The notes: generated from the sequence alone by a model not told the origin. 9,547 bases of DNA from JBGTGT01 sp051439375 (GCA_051439375.1 JBFRWB010000215.1:1-9547); one strand, 5' to 3'. Counted from the stretch's first letter, positions 1 through 7,716 are shown. Program-made: numbers and translations.

Positions 1-8
1 TTGCTGTT

Positions 9-14
9 GGGAGA
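9..14 (+). promoter_or_regulatory. Ribosome binding site of apcF
   Basis: GGGAGA lies seven bases upstream of the ATG at 22. It supports that ATG as the start rather than the in-frame TTG at position 1, which would add seven residues not found in the ApcF family as I know it. Confidence 0.7.
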
Positions 15-21
15 ACCTTTA

Positions 22-531
22 ATGCGAGACGCGGTAACCACGCTAATTAACAACTATGATGTCACAGGTCGCTATCTCGATAGAACAGCGATAGACAGCC
101 TTAAATCCTACTTTGAGTCAGGAAATGACCGAATTGCGGCGGCGGCTGTAATTAATGCTAATTCCCCAGACATTGTAAAAAATGCTGGACTTCAATTATT
201 TGAGGAAATTCCCGAATTGATTCGTCCTAGCGGAAATGCTTACACCACCCGTCGTTATTCTGCTTGTCTGCGAGATATGGACTATTATCTGCGCTATGCA
301 AGTTATGCTTTAGTTGCAGGTGATACAGATGTCTTAGATGAGCGAGTATTACAGGGATTACGAGAAACCTATAACTCATTGGGTGTTCCCATTGCACCCA
401 CCGTACGAGGAATTCAGATTATGAAGGAAATGGTAAAAGCAATGGTGTCAGATGCAGGGGTCGAGGATACATCTATTGTTGATGGACCCTTTGACCACTT
501 ATGCCGTGAATTTAGCGAAATTTCCGTGTAA
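22..531 (+). CDS. apcF: Allophycocyanin beta-18 subunit ApcF
   Basis: This is a phycobiliprotein of the phycobilisome core. ApcF replaces one ApcB subunit in the core trimer that contains the linker-membrane protein ApcE, and so belongs to the terminal emitters that pass energy to the photosystems. The protein is 169 aa from the ATG at 22, the usual length. Cys82, in the conserved context ACLRDMDYYLRYA, is the thioether site for phycocyanobilin. Asn72 in GNAYTTRR matches the asparagine that is N-methylated in beta-type subunits. The N-terminal MRDAVTTLI and the C-terminal SLGVPIAPTVRGIQIMKE segment are closer to ApcF than to ApcB, as I recall those families. A second cysteine occurs near the C-terminus (HLCREF). 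The gene appears monocistronic, with its own terminator downstream; any promoter lies left of the window. Confidence 0.93.
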   Translation: MRDAVTTLINNYDVTGRYLDRTAIDSLKSYFESGNDRIAAAAVINANSPDIVKNAGLQLFEEIPELIRPSGNAYTTRRYSACLRDMDYYLRYASYALVAGDTDVLDERVLQGLRETYNSLGVPIAPTVRGIQIMKEMVKAMVSDAGVEDTSIVDGPFDHLCREFSEISV

Positions 532-563
532 AATACCAAGTTCAATACCATTCAAAGTATAAC

Positions 564-590
564 AGGGGGAAATATCCCCCTATTTTTTTT
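564..590 (+). terminator. Rho-independent terminator of apcF
   Basis: A perfect 7-bp stem AGGGGGA/TCCCCCT (564-570 with 575-581) closes a 4-base loop and is followed by A and eight T residues. It lies 33 bases after the apcF stop codon. On the opposite strand the hairpin is not followed by a T tract, so it probably does not terminate the converging Uma2-family gene efficiently. Confidence 0.9.
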
Positions 591-636
591 GCAATTTTCG
601 CTTTGGGTAAATTGATGTGTGTATAAGCGATCGCTA

Positions 637-1329
637 TTAACTTTCCAAATCACCGTATTGTTCCCGATACTGTTGTAATAATAATTCCATTTCCTGATTT
701 TTTTGTTTTTCTTGAGCTAATTCCTCCTCTTTTTTGGTTAATTCTTCTTTCTTTTCCCTTAAAGCGTCTGCTAATTCTTGAGGAATTAGTAACTTTTCTC
801 CTGTATCTTGTCGATAAAAGTTAATCAAACTTCCCTCAACTTCTAACCGTAAATTTAAGGGTTCGCTATAATTATCTTCAATTAATTCATACCCTCCTTT
901 TCTAAGACGAAACCCCCGTAATTGCTCCGAAATCCATTCTCCTCTAGGATCAAATAACCAATATTCTTTAACCCCCAATTGTTCGTATAATATTTTCTTA
1001 AAATCTTGATCTTGATTTTTAGTCCCGGGGGATGTTACTTCAAAAATAACTTGAGGAACTTGTCCTTCCTCCCATATTTTATAATTATCTCGACCATTGG
1101 GAATCACATCAAAAATGACCATCACATCAGGAGCAACTCTCAGTTTAGGAAAGCCCTTACTATAATATAAAAATTGGTTAGCCAGTACGATTGCTTGACG
1201 ACCAGCGAGATACTGTCTTAAGACTTCTAAGGTGGTTAAAATTGCGTATAAATGAGTGTAAGTTTCGGCCAAGGGTTCACCATCAGAACTAGGATAAACA
1301 ATATTTGTTTCAAGATTAACAGCTACCAT
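637..1329 (-). CDS. Uma2 family (DUF820) PD-(D/E)XK nuclease-fold protein
   Basis: This 230-aa protein belongs to the Uma2/DUF820 family, found in many copies in cyanobacterial genomes; its members have a restriction-endonuclease-like fold but mostly unproven function. Visible landmarks are PDV (Asp68), an I-F-E-V-T-S motif (Glu97) and Lys111/Lys112, which fit the PD...ExS...K core. They are followed by the family signature GVKEYWLFDP at 119-128. Residues about 190-228 are very rich in Glu, Lys and Gln and are predicted to form a coiled-coil tail, common in this family. The frame is open further upstream to an ATG at 1455, but that would overlap the divergent fmt gene and add 42 unlike-family residues, so I chose the internal ATG (MVAV). 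No convincing Shine-Dalgarno precedes it. Cleavage activity is inferred from the fold only. Confidence 0.85.
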   Translation of the reverse strand: MVAVNLETNIVYPSSDGEPLAETYTHLYAILTTLEVLRQYLAGRQAIVLANQFLYYSKGFPKLRVAPDVMVIFDVIPNGRDNYKIWEEGQVPQVIFEVTSPGTKNQDQDFKKILYEQLGVKEYWLFDPRGEWISEQLRGFRLRKGGYELIEDNYSEPLNLRLEVEGSLINFYRQDTGEKLLIPQELADALREKKEELTKKEEELAQEKQKNQEMELLLQQYREQYGDLES

Positions 1330-1354
1330 CGTTATCAGAGAATTATTTGGTTTA

Positions 1355-1382
1355 TTGTTCAAGCTTATAGTAAAATTATAAC
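1355..1382 (+). promoter_or_regulatory. Candidate promoter of fmt
   Basis: TTGTTC (1355-1360) and TATAAC (1377-1382) are separated by 16 bases in the short divergent interval upstream of fmt. This would give a 5' leader of about 40 bases. The match is moderate and the region is AT-rich, so chance resemblance is possible. Confidence 0.35.
1375..1380 (-). promoter_or_regulatory. Candidate -10 box for the Uma2-family gene
   Basis: A perfect TATAAT reads on the minus strand about 45 bases upstream of the chosen ATG. No good -35 hexamer is seen 16-18 bases further upstream. It overlaps the candidate fmt promoter on the other strand, so the two divergent genes could compete for polymerase here. 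Confidence 0.35.
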
Positions 1383-1430
1383 CTAAGAAAAATGAATTTT
1401 GATTCTCTTTCCAACTTGCTCTAAATTTAT

Positions 1431-2420
1431 ATGCGTATTGTCTTTTTAGGAACACCTCAATTTGCTGTCCCTACCCTCGAAAAATTAATTGAACATCCCC
1501 AGTTTGATGTAGTGGCTGTTGTCACTCAACCCGATAAACGACGAGGAAGAGGAAGTCAACTAATTCCCTCAGCCGTGAAAAAAGTGGCTTTAAATCATAA
1601 AATTCCAGTTTGGCAACCCTCTAAAATTAAAAAAGATCCAGAAGTCTTAACTAAACTTCGAGAAACAGAAGCTGATGTCTTTGTTGTTGTTGCTTATGGT
1701 CAAATTTTATCTAAGGAAATCTTAGAAATGCCTAAATTAGCCCCTATTAACGTTCACGGCTCTATTTTACCGAAATATCGAGGGGCTGCTCCCATTCAAT
1801 GGTGTCTTTATCACGGAGAGAAAGAAACGGGCATTACTACTATGTTAATGGACGAGGGAATGGATACAGGAGCAATGTTATTAAAAGCTTATACGCCTAT
1901 TAATTTGTGGGACAATACTCATCAATTAGCGATTAAACTCTCTCAACAAGGGGCAGATTTATTAATCGAAACTTTGCTCAAATTAGAAACAAAAGAGATA
2001 CAACCGAGTCCTCAAAATTCAGAAGAAGCTACTTATGCACCATTAATTAAAAAAGAAGATTATCAAATTGATTGGTCTTTGTCTAGCTTGGAAATTCATA
2101 ATAAGATTAGAGCTTTTTATCCCAATTGTGTCACTAATTTTCGAGGACAACCCTTAAAGATTTTAGAAACGATTCCTTTAGATGAATCCGTTTATGATCA
2201 ATTTTCGCCTGAATATGAACCATTAAAAGCGATTGAAATCCTTCACAAAGGTAAGTTAGGCGATGTAATTACAATTTTAAAACCATGGGGAGCAGTTATC
2301 AAAACAGGACAGGGTTTTCTCCTTTTGAAAGAAGTACAACCCTCTGGAAAACGTACCCAATCTGGATGGGATTTTGTCAATGGAATGCGTCTTCAAGTAG
2401 GAGATACAATGGGAGAATAA
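1431..2420 (+). CDS. fmt: Methionyl-tRNA formyltransferase
   Basis: Fmt transfers a formyl group from 10-formyltetrahydrofolate to the amino group of methionyl-initiator tRNA in the cytoplasm, producing the tRNA used to start bacterial translation. The protein is 329 aa, within the normal range. The N-terminal transferase domain (about 1-200) starts with MRIVFLGTPQFAVP. It carries the folate-binding SILPKYRGAAPI segment (111-122). Asn107, His109 and Asp145 (in MDEGMDTGAML) correspond to the catalytic Asn/His/Asp triad of the family. VTQPDKRRGRG (31-41) matches the positively charged loop that contacts tRNA. The C-terminal part (about 205-320) is the tRNA-binding OB-fold-like domain. No clear Shine-Dalgarno precedes the ATG, which is common in cyanobacteria. 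def is not adjacent, unlike in many other bacteria. Confidence 0.96.
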   Translation: MRIVFLGTPQFAVPTLEKLIEHPQFDVVAVVTQPDKRRGRGSQLIPSAVKKVALNHKIPVWQPSKIKKDPEVLTKLRETEADVFVVVAYGQILSKEILEMPKLAPINVHGSILPKYRGAAPIQWCLYHGEKETGITTMLMDEGMDTGAMLLKAYTPINLWDNTHQLAIKLSQQGADLLIETLLKLETKEIQPSPQNSEEATYAPLIKKEDYQIDWSLSSLEIHNKIRAFYPNCVTNFRGQPLKILETIPLDESVYDQFSPEYEPLKAIEILHKGKLGDVITILKPWGAVIKTGQGFLLLKEVQPSGKRTQSGWDFVNGMRLQVGDTMGE

Positions 2421-2475
2421 TTAATTGAGAAATAGCTGTAAGTTACAGAATTAACTGCTTGATATTAAACACAAA

Positions 2476-2495
2476 GGGCGCAAACGAATGCGCCC
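2476..2495 (-). terminator. GC-rich hairpin, probable terminator between convergent genes
   Basis: A perfect 7-bp stem GGGCGCA/TGCGCCC with the 6-base loop AACGAA lies between the convergent ends of fmt and the exported-protein gene. Read on the minus strand it is followed by TTTGTGTTT, a weak T tract. Read on the plus strand it is followed by A residues. It therefore best serves the minus-strand gene, and may also slow transcription leaving fmt. Confidence 0.55.
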
Positions 2496-2540
2496 AAAAA
2501 TATAAAAAAGAGTCTAACAATTAATAATGCCAATAATTTT

Positions 2541-3017
2541 TTACTGACAAGCCATTACAGAAATGGTGTAGGTATTATTATTAGGACCACTGACATATAG
2601 ATTAATTTGATAGGGCTGTTGTTGTGTGGGAGCCGTAAAATCTAAGTCATAATTCTCTCCTCTAACCATGGGAATTTTATTTTTCCCTAGTGCAGAAGCA
2701 ACAGAATTGTCCGCATACTTGAGGTTAACCCCAACATCATAATCTGCATCATTTTCAACTGTCATCATTGCTTTATAATTTTTGAAAGCAATACCCGACG
2801 GAACAGCAAAATCTGTATTAAAATTATCTCCTTGTACGACTCTACGTCTTACTTTCTTTTTAATTTCTGTCATTCCTGTACTGATTTCTTCTAGCATTTG
2901 ACAGTTACTAGGAATTGATTGACTTTGAGCAACAGAAGAAGGTGCAATGACTAAAGAAGGAGAACTAACAGCTACCGCTAACCCTAAACCGAGCAAAGTT
3001 TTCTGGTAATAAAACAT
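2541..3017 (-). CDS. Small predicted exported protein of unknown function
   Basis: I do not recognise a named family. The 158-aa product begins with a typical Sec signal peptide: a short N-region with Lys6, a hydrophobic core at about 8-25, and a probable cleavage site after Ala30 (SSVA/Q). The mature part would be about 128 aa, with only two cysteines, Cys39 near its start and Cys157 as the penultimate residue. This spacing suggests one disulfide joining the two ends. A basic patch, KKKVRRR (53-59), follows an acidic stretch, and the rest looks like a small beta-rich domain with alternating hydrophobic residues and Asn/Asp turns. A periplasmic or outer-envelope location is inferred. The gene is divergent from hflX, with 238 bp between the starts, and has a hairpin downstream. 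No lipobox or membrane anchor is present. Confidence 0.7.
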   Translation of the reverse strand: MFYYQKTLLGLGLAVAVSSPSLVIAPSSVAQSQSIPSNCQMLEEISTGMTEIKKKVRRRVVQGDNFNTDFAVPSGIAFKNYKAMMTVENDADYDVGVNLKYADNSVASALGKNKIPMVRGENYDLDFTAPTQQQPYQINLYVSGPNNNTYTISVMACQ

Positions 3018-3153
3018 TTTTACAGAATATTTAGCTAAATTTTACGCCTTCACTTTACCATATTCTTTCTTGAAAAGAGAGCAGATTAAGTCAGCATCAA
3101 TCTATGAGTGTCCTTTCTCCCTAAAAGAGCATATCCTACACCTGAATTCATTA

Positions 3154-3190
3154 CTTATCAACTATCAATTGTCAATTCTCCATTGATAAG
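3154..3190. repeat. Inverted repeat upstream of hflX
   Basis: CTTATCAA (3154-3161) and TTGATAAG (3183-3190) form a perfect 8-bp inverted repeat with a 21-base spacer that itself contains TCAATTG-type words. It sits in the divergent region between the exported-protein gene and hflX. It could be an operator, a leader hairpin, or a piece of a dispersed AT-rich repeat; the sequence alone does not say which. Confidence 0.4.
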
Positions 3191-3238
3191 GAGTATTTGT
3201 AGCCGAAACTGGGGTTAAAATAAGAAAACCTTTCGTAT

Positions 3239-3245
3239 TAAGGAG
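3239..3245 (+). promoter_or_regulatory. Strong Shine-Dalgarno deciding the hflX start
   Basis: TAAGGAG is an excellent anti-Shine-Dalgarno match. Ten bases separate it from the ATC at 3256, in the frame of hflX. There is no ATG, GTG or TTG at a usable distance in this frame. A TAAAAT (3216-3221) upstream could be a -10 box, but no good -35 accompanies it. Confidence 0.5.
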
Positions 3246-3255
3246 TCAGTCACTT

Positions 3256-4944
3256 ATCGATACTATTCACGGAAACCTGCAAGGGTTAAAACCGAGTCAA
3301 CTAAAGCAGCTACAACGATTGTATCAGCAAAAAATTCCGGGCGATCGCATCACTACCCCTGATTTTGCCCAACGGTTAGCTGCAATTAGTACAGAGATTA
3401 ATCAACCCGTTTGTACTTATCTTAACCGACGTGGCCAAGTTATTCGAGTCGGAGTGGGAACTCCTCGTCAAACCCAAATTCCTCCCCTCGAATTACCCCG
3501 CTATGGTGCAGGGCGATTGTGTGGAATTCGTTGTGTTGCTACAAAATTAAATCAAAATCCCCCAAAAAATGCTAGTTTAACCTCAATGGTGCTGCAAAGA
3601 CTAGATTCTTTAGTTATGTTAACCCTAACAGGGGTGGGTAAACAACGGCGTGGGGGAGGAATGACAGGGTATGTTAAAGCAGCTTACTTAGCCCATTTAC
3701 TGCCTAAATCAGATTATACTCAAGAAAATGAATCTTATTGGACAGTTTCTGAGGCACTAAACCTTGAAGAACTCTATCAACAGGATTTTTTAGACCTCGT
3801 TGAAGGGTTAGAAGCCGAATTTCAACGGGAGTTCACTGCCCAAAAAGTCGATATTGATCAAGATAGGGTCATTTTAATTGGTTTACAGACTCAGACAGTG
3901 GATGATAACCAATTTAGCACCCAAATGCAGGAATTAACCCGTCTTGTCGATACAGCAGGGGGAGAAGTCCTCACTACGGTTACCCAGAAACGGACTTCTT
4001 CTCATCCGCAAACTGTGGTTGGAAAGGGGAAAATTGACGAAATTGCCCTGCAAGTCCAGACATTAGGGGCAAATTTAGTGGTATTTGACCATGATCTTTC
4101 CCCGACTCAAAGCCGTAACCTTGAAACCCAGTTAGGGGTTAAAGTGGTTGATCGCACAGAAGTCATTTTAGATATTTTTGCCCAACGCGCCCAGTCTCGT
4201 GCTGGAAAACTACAAGTTGAATTAGCCCAGTTAGAATATATGTTGCCCCGTTTAGTCGGGAGAGGACAGGCCATGTCCCGTTTGGGAGGAGGAATTGGCA
4301 CAAGAGGACCCGGAGAAACTAAACTAGAAACGGAAAGACGGGCAATTAATCGGCGCATTTCTAAGTTGCAGCAGGAAGTTAATCAATTACAGGCACATCG
4401 TTCTCGTTTACGCCAACAACGACAAAAAAAAGATGTTCCCACTGTGGCCATTGTGGGTTATACCAACGCAGGAAAATCTACTCTAATTAATACCTTGACA
4501 AATGCAGCCGTTTATACGGCTGATCAGTTATTCGCGACCTTAGATCCCACAACCCGACGCTTATCGGTTCCTTCTGGGAAGAATAAGGAATTAAAAACGA
4601 TTTTATTGACAGATACAGTGGGATTTATCCATGAATTGCCCCCTGCACTGGTAGATGCCTTCCGTGCCACCTTAGAAGAGGTCACAGACGCAGATGGCCT
4701 CCTGCACGTCGTTGATCTCTCTCATCCTGCATGGGAACAACAAATTGAAGCCGTCACTGATATTTTAGAAGATATTCTCTTAGTGCCAGAAATGACGCTT
4801 TTAACCTTTAATAAAATCGATCAAGTCGATAAGGATACCTTAGAAAAGGCTACTACCTCATATCCTCAAGCTGTCTTTATTTCTGCTGCTCGTCGCTATG
4901 GTTTAGAAACCCTGCGCCATCAACTCGGCAGTATGCTAACGTGA
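3256..4944 (+). CDS. hflX: GTPase HflX, cyanobacterial form with N-terminal extension
   Basis: HflX is a ribosome-associated GTPase that splits or rescues stalled 70S ribosomes, notably after heat stress. Numbered from the ATC at 3256 (562 aa), residues 1-200 are an extension absent from E. coli HflX, including GGGMTGYVKAAYLAHLLP. The canonical N-domain starts near RVILIGLQ (204). It is followed by the GIGTRGPGETKLE signature (about 346-358) and a coiled coil (about 360-390). The G domain has the P-loop GYTNAGKST (401-409), DTVGF (453-457), NKID (519-522) and SA (543-544), so nucleotide binding looks intact. The first conventional start, TTG at 3319, has no Shine-Dalgarno and would remove 21 residues (DTIHGNLQGLK and following) that resemble the N-terminus of other cyanobacterial HflX proteins as I recall them, where Met occupies the ATC position. 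The start is therefore uncertain and the identity is not. Confidence 0.92.
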   Translation: MDTIHGNLQGLKPSQLKQLQRLYQQKIPGDRITTPDFAQRLAAISTEINQPVCTYLNRRGQVIRVGVGTPRQTQIPPLELPRYGAGRLCGIRCVATKLNQNPPKNASLTSMVLQRLDSLVMLTLTGVGKQRRGGGMTGYVKAAYLAHLLPKSDYTQENESYWTVSEALNLEELYQQDFLDLVEGLEAEFQREFTAQKVDIDQDRVILIGLQTQTVDDNQFSTQMQELTRLVDTAGGEVLTTVTQKRTSSHPQTVVGKGKIDEIALQVQTLGANLVVFDHDLSPTQSRNLETQLGVKVVDRTEVILDIFAQRAQSRAGKLQVELAQLEYMLPRLVGRGQAMSRLGGGIGTRGPGETKLETERRAINRRISKLQQEVNQLQAHRSRLRQQRQKKDVPTVAIVGYTNAGKSTLINTLTNAAVYTADQLFATLDPTTRRLSVPSGKNKELKTILLTDTVGFIHELPPALVDAFRATLEEVTDADGLLHVVDLSHPAWEQQIEAVTDILEDILLVPEMTLLTFNKIDQVDKDTLEKATTSYPQAVFISAARRYGLETLRHQLGSMLT

Positions 4945-5072
4945 GTCCGAGCGCAAAAGCACTTGATGCGATCGCCCGAATCCCACAAATCTTAAAAAAA
5001 TCTAAATATCTCATTGTAGGGGAATTACGTCCTAATCATTGCCCTTGCGATACCAGACGAATCTTTGGCCTG

Positions 5073-5081
5073 TGCTAAAAT
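5073..5081 (+). promoter_or_regulatory. Candidate extended -10 promoter of clpC
   Basis: TGCTAAAAT is an extended -10 element (TGN plus TAAAAT) 93 bases upstream of the clpC ATG. No recognisable -35 is present, which extended -10 promoters tolerate. A 10-bp palindrome, CTTAGCTAAG (5106-5115), would lie in the resulting leader and could be a protein-binding site. Confidence 0.3.
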
Positions 5082-5174
5082 CAGCATACTAGAATTACCT
5101 CCTGTCTTAGCTAAGGCAAACTTAGCCCAAACAGAGGGAAATAGCGCGACTGTGATGAACGATTAATTTAAGTT

Positions 5175-7646
5175 ATGTTTGAACGCTTTACAGAAAAAGC
5201 CATTAAGGTGATCATGCTGGCTCAAGAAGAAGCCCGTCGTCTCGGACACAATTTTGTCGGGACTGAACAAATTCTTCTGGGGCTGATCGGAGAAGGAACA
5301 GGTGTCGCAGCCAAAGTTCTCAAATCAATGGGTGTTAACCTCAAGGATGCTCGGATTGAGGTAGAAAAAATCATTGGTAGAGGCTCAGGCTTCGTTGCAG
5401 TTGAAATTCCTTTCACTCCCAGAGCCAAACGGGTATTAGAACTTTCTTTAGAAGAAGCTCGCCAACTCGGCCACAATTATATTGGAACAGAACACCTGCT
5501 CTTAGGTTTAATCCGTGAAGGAGAAGGGGTGGCCGCACGAGTATTAGAAAATCTGGGTGTGGATCTCTCGAAAGTCCGCACCAGCGTCATTCGGATGTTA
5601 GGGGAAACGGCGGAAGTTGCCGCAGGTGGCGGTTCTTCGGGACGGAACAAAACCCCTACATTAGACGAATTTGGCTCAAATCTCACCCAATTGGCTGGTG
5701 AAGGCAAACTTGATCCCGTCGTTGGTCGTCAAAAAGAAATCGAACGGGTTATCCAAATTCTCGGCCGTCGTACCAAAAATAACCCTGTTTTAATTGGGGA
5801 ACCCGGTGTGGGTAAAACAGCGATCGCAGAAGGACTCGCCCAACGGATTGCTAACAAAGATATTCCTGACATTCTAGAGGAAAAACGGGTTGTAACCCTC
5901 GATATTGGCTTATTAGTTGCAGGTACAAAATATCGGGGTGAATTTGAGGAACGACTCAAGAAAATCATGGATGAAATTCGCCAAGCTGGAAATGTCATCC
6001 TTGTGATTGATGAAGTTCATACCTTAATTGGTGCAGGTGCAGCCGAAGGTGCGATCGATGCTGCGAATATCTTAAAACCGGCTTTAGCCCGTGGGGAACT
6101 GCAATGTATCGGTGCAACCACCTTAGATGAATATCGTAAGCATATTGAGCGTGATGCTGCCCTAGAACGGCGTTTCCAACCTGTTATGGTGGGTGAACCC
6201 TCTGTTGAGGAAACGATTGAGATTCTCTTTGGCTTACGGGAACGCTATGAACAGCACCACAAGCTGAAAATCTTGGATGAAGCGTTAGATGCAGCAGCGA
6301 AACTCTCAGATCGCTATATTTCTGACCGCTATCTCCCCGATAAAGCGATTGATTTAATCGATGAAGCCGGATCTCGTGTTCGCTTGATTAATTCCCAGTT
6401 ACCCCCTGCGGCCAAAGAGCTTGATAAGGAATTACGGGAAATTCTCAAGCAAAAAGACGATGCGGTACGTTCCCAAGACTTTGATAAAGCAGGGGAATTG
6501 AGAGACCGTGAAATGGAAATTAAAACGGAAATTCGTGACATTGCTTCCTCCAAAAAAGGTGAAGATGGGTCAGATGAACCGTTTGTTGATTCAGAAGAAA
6601 TTGCCCACATCGTAGCCTCTTGGACGGGTGTTCCTGTTAACAAATTGACGGAAACCGAGTCTGAGAAGTTGCTAAACATGGAGGATACGTTACACCAGCG
6701 TTTAATTGGTCAAGAAGACGCTGTTAAAGCCGTTTCCCGCGCTATTCGTCGGGCAAGAGTGGGGCTGAAAAATCCCAATCGTCCCATTGCAAGCTTCATC
6801 TTCTCTGGTCCTACGGGTGTAGGTAAAACCGAGTTAACGAAAGCGTTGGCGGCCTATTTCTTTGGCTCAGAAGAAGCGATGATTCGGCTAGATATGTCCG
6901 AATTTATGGAACGTCACACGGTTTCTAAGTTAATCGGGTCACCTCCGGGGTATGTGGGCTATAACGAAGGGGGACAGTTAACCGAAGCAGTGCGTCGTCG
7001 TCCTTATACGGTTGTGCTATTTGATGAAATTGAAAAAGCACACCCTGATGTCTTCAATATGTTGCTGCAAATTCTAGAGGATGGACGGTTAACCGATGCT
7101 AAAGGACGTACGGTTGACTTCAAAAATACGCTTTTGATTATGACCTCTAATATTGGGTCTAAAGTCATTGAGAAAGGTGGGGGCGGTTTAGGCTTTGAAT
7201 TCGAGGAAAACGAAGCAGAAGCCCAATATAATCGCATTCGTGCTTTAGTTAACGAAGAGTTGAAAAACTACTTCCGTCCTGAATTCCTCAACCGTTTAGA
7301 TGAAATTATCGTCTTCCGTCAGTTGAACAAGGAAGAAGTCAAAGAGATTTCCGAAATCTTGTTACGGGAAGTCTTTGCTCGTCTGGTTGAGAAAGAAATC
7401 ACTCTCAATGTTACGGACAAATTCAAAGAACGGATTGTGGAAGAAGGGTATAATCCTGCTTATGGTGCAAGACCGTTACGTCGTGCGATTATGCGCCTCT
7501 TAGAAGATGTTTTAGCGGAAGAAATTCTGTCGGGACGCGTCAGTGAGGGTTGTACGGCGAAGGTTGATATTGATGAAGATGGTAAGGTTAAAGTGATAGC
7601 TGAAGGGGAGAAAAAACCTGATTTATTAGTTAAGGCGACTGACTAA
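5175..7646 (+). CDS. clpC: ATP-dependent Clp protease ATPase subunit ClpC
   Basis: ClpC is a Hsp100 AAA+ unfoldase that feeds proteins to ClpP-type peptidases; in cyanobacteria it is normally essential and partners the ClpP3/ClpR core. The protein is 823 aa, the usual size. Two N-domain repeats cover 1-70 and 78-145 (GHNFVGTEQ, GHNYIGTEH). AAA-1 has Walker A GEPGVGKT (208-215), pore motif KYRG (252-255), Walker B around IDE (278-280) and arginine finger ERRF (331-334). A short UVR-type middle domain (about 415-455) distinguishes ClpC from ClpB, whose middle domain is much longer. AAA-2 has GPTGVGKT (545-552), pore GYVGY (592-596), Walker B FDEIE (616-620) and sensor-2 GARPLRR (764-770). The LGF tripeptide (672-674) is the ClpP-docking loop. 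All catalytic motifs are intact. The Shine-Dalgarno is weak. Confidence 0.97.
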   Translation: MFERFTEKAIKVIMLAQEEARRLGHNFVGTEQILLGLIGEGTGVAAKVLKSMGVNLKDARIEVEKIIGRGSGFVAVEIPFTPRAKRVLELSLEEARQLGHNYIGTEHLLLGLIREGEGVAARVLENLGVDLSKVRTSVIRMLGETAEVAAGGGSSGRNKTPTLDEFGSNLTQLAGEGKLDPVVGRQKEIERVIQILGRRTKNNPVLIGEPGVGKTAIAEGLAQRIANKDIPDILEEKRVVTLDIGLLVAGTKYRGEFEERLKKIMDEIRQAGNVILVIDEVHTLIGAGAAEGAIDAANILKPALARGELQCIGATTLDEYRKHIERDAALERRFQPVMVGEPSVEETIEILFGLRERYEQHHKLKILDEALDAAAKLSDRYISDRYLPDKAIDLIDEAGSRVRLINSQLPPAAKELDKELREILKQKDDAVRSQDFDKAGELRDREMEIKTEIRDIASSKKGEDGSDEPFVDSEEIAHIVASWTGVPVNKLTETESEKLLNMEDTLHQRLIGQEDAVKAVSRAIRRARVGLKNPNRPIASFIFSGPTGVGKTELTKALAAYFFGSEEAMIRLDMSEFMERHTVSKLIGSPPGYVGYNEGGQLTEAVRRRPYTVVLFDEIEKAHPDVFNMLLQILEDGRLTDAKGRTVDFKNTLLIMTSNIGSKVIEKGGGGLGFEFEENEAEAQYNRIRALVNEELKNYFRPEFLNRLDEIIVFRQLNKEEVKEISEILLREVFARLVEKEITLNVTDKFKERIVEEGYNPAYGARPLRRAIMRLLEDVLAEEILSGRVSEGCTAKVDIDEDGKVKVIAEGEKKPDLLVKATD

Positions 7647-7670
7647 TTGATAGTATCACTTTAGAGGTTT

Positions 7671-7699
7671 AAAGGGGGGAGAATTCCCTCCTTTTTTTT
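7671..7699 (+). terminator. Rho-independent terminator of clpC, possibly bidirectional
   Basis: A 9-bp stem (AAAGGGGGG with CCCTCCTTT, one G-T pair) closes a 6-base loop and is followed by five more T residues, 24 bases after the clpC stop codon. Read on the minus strand it also gives a GC-rich hairpin followed by TTT, so it may end transcription of the converging DUF2283 gene as well. Confidence 0.85.
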
Positions 7700-7716
7700 A
7701 ATCAAACGAATTTAAT

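Noticed and set aside
1..21. TTG at position 1 as the apcF start
   Set aside because: It only reflects the window edge. The ATG at 22 has GGGAGA at the right distance and gives the normal ApcF N-terminus MRDAVTT.
1330..1455. N-terminal extension of the Uma2-family protein to the ATG at 1455
   Set aside because: The extra 42 codons overlap the fmt start and both candidate promoters, and have no Uma2-like content.
4107..7237. Minus-strand open frames of 76-116 codons opposite hflX and clpC
   Set aside because: They lie antisense inside well-conserved genes, have unlikely serine/arginine/proline-rich composition and no ribosome sites.
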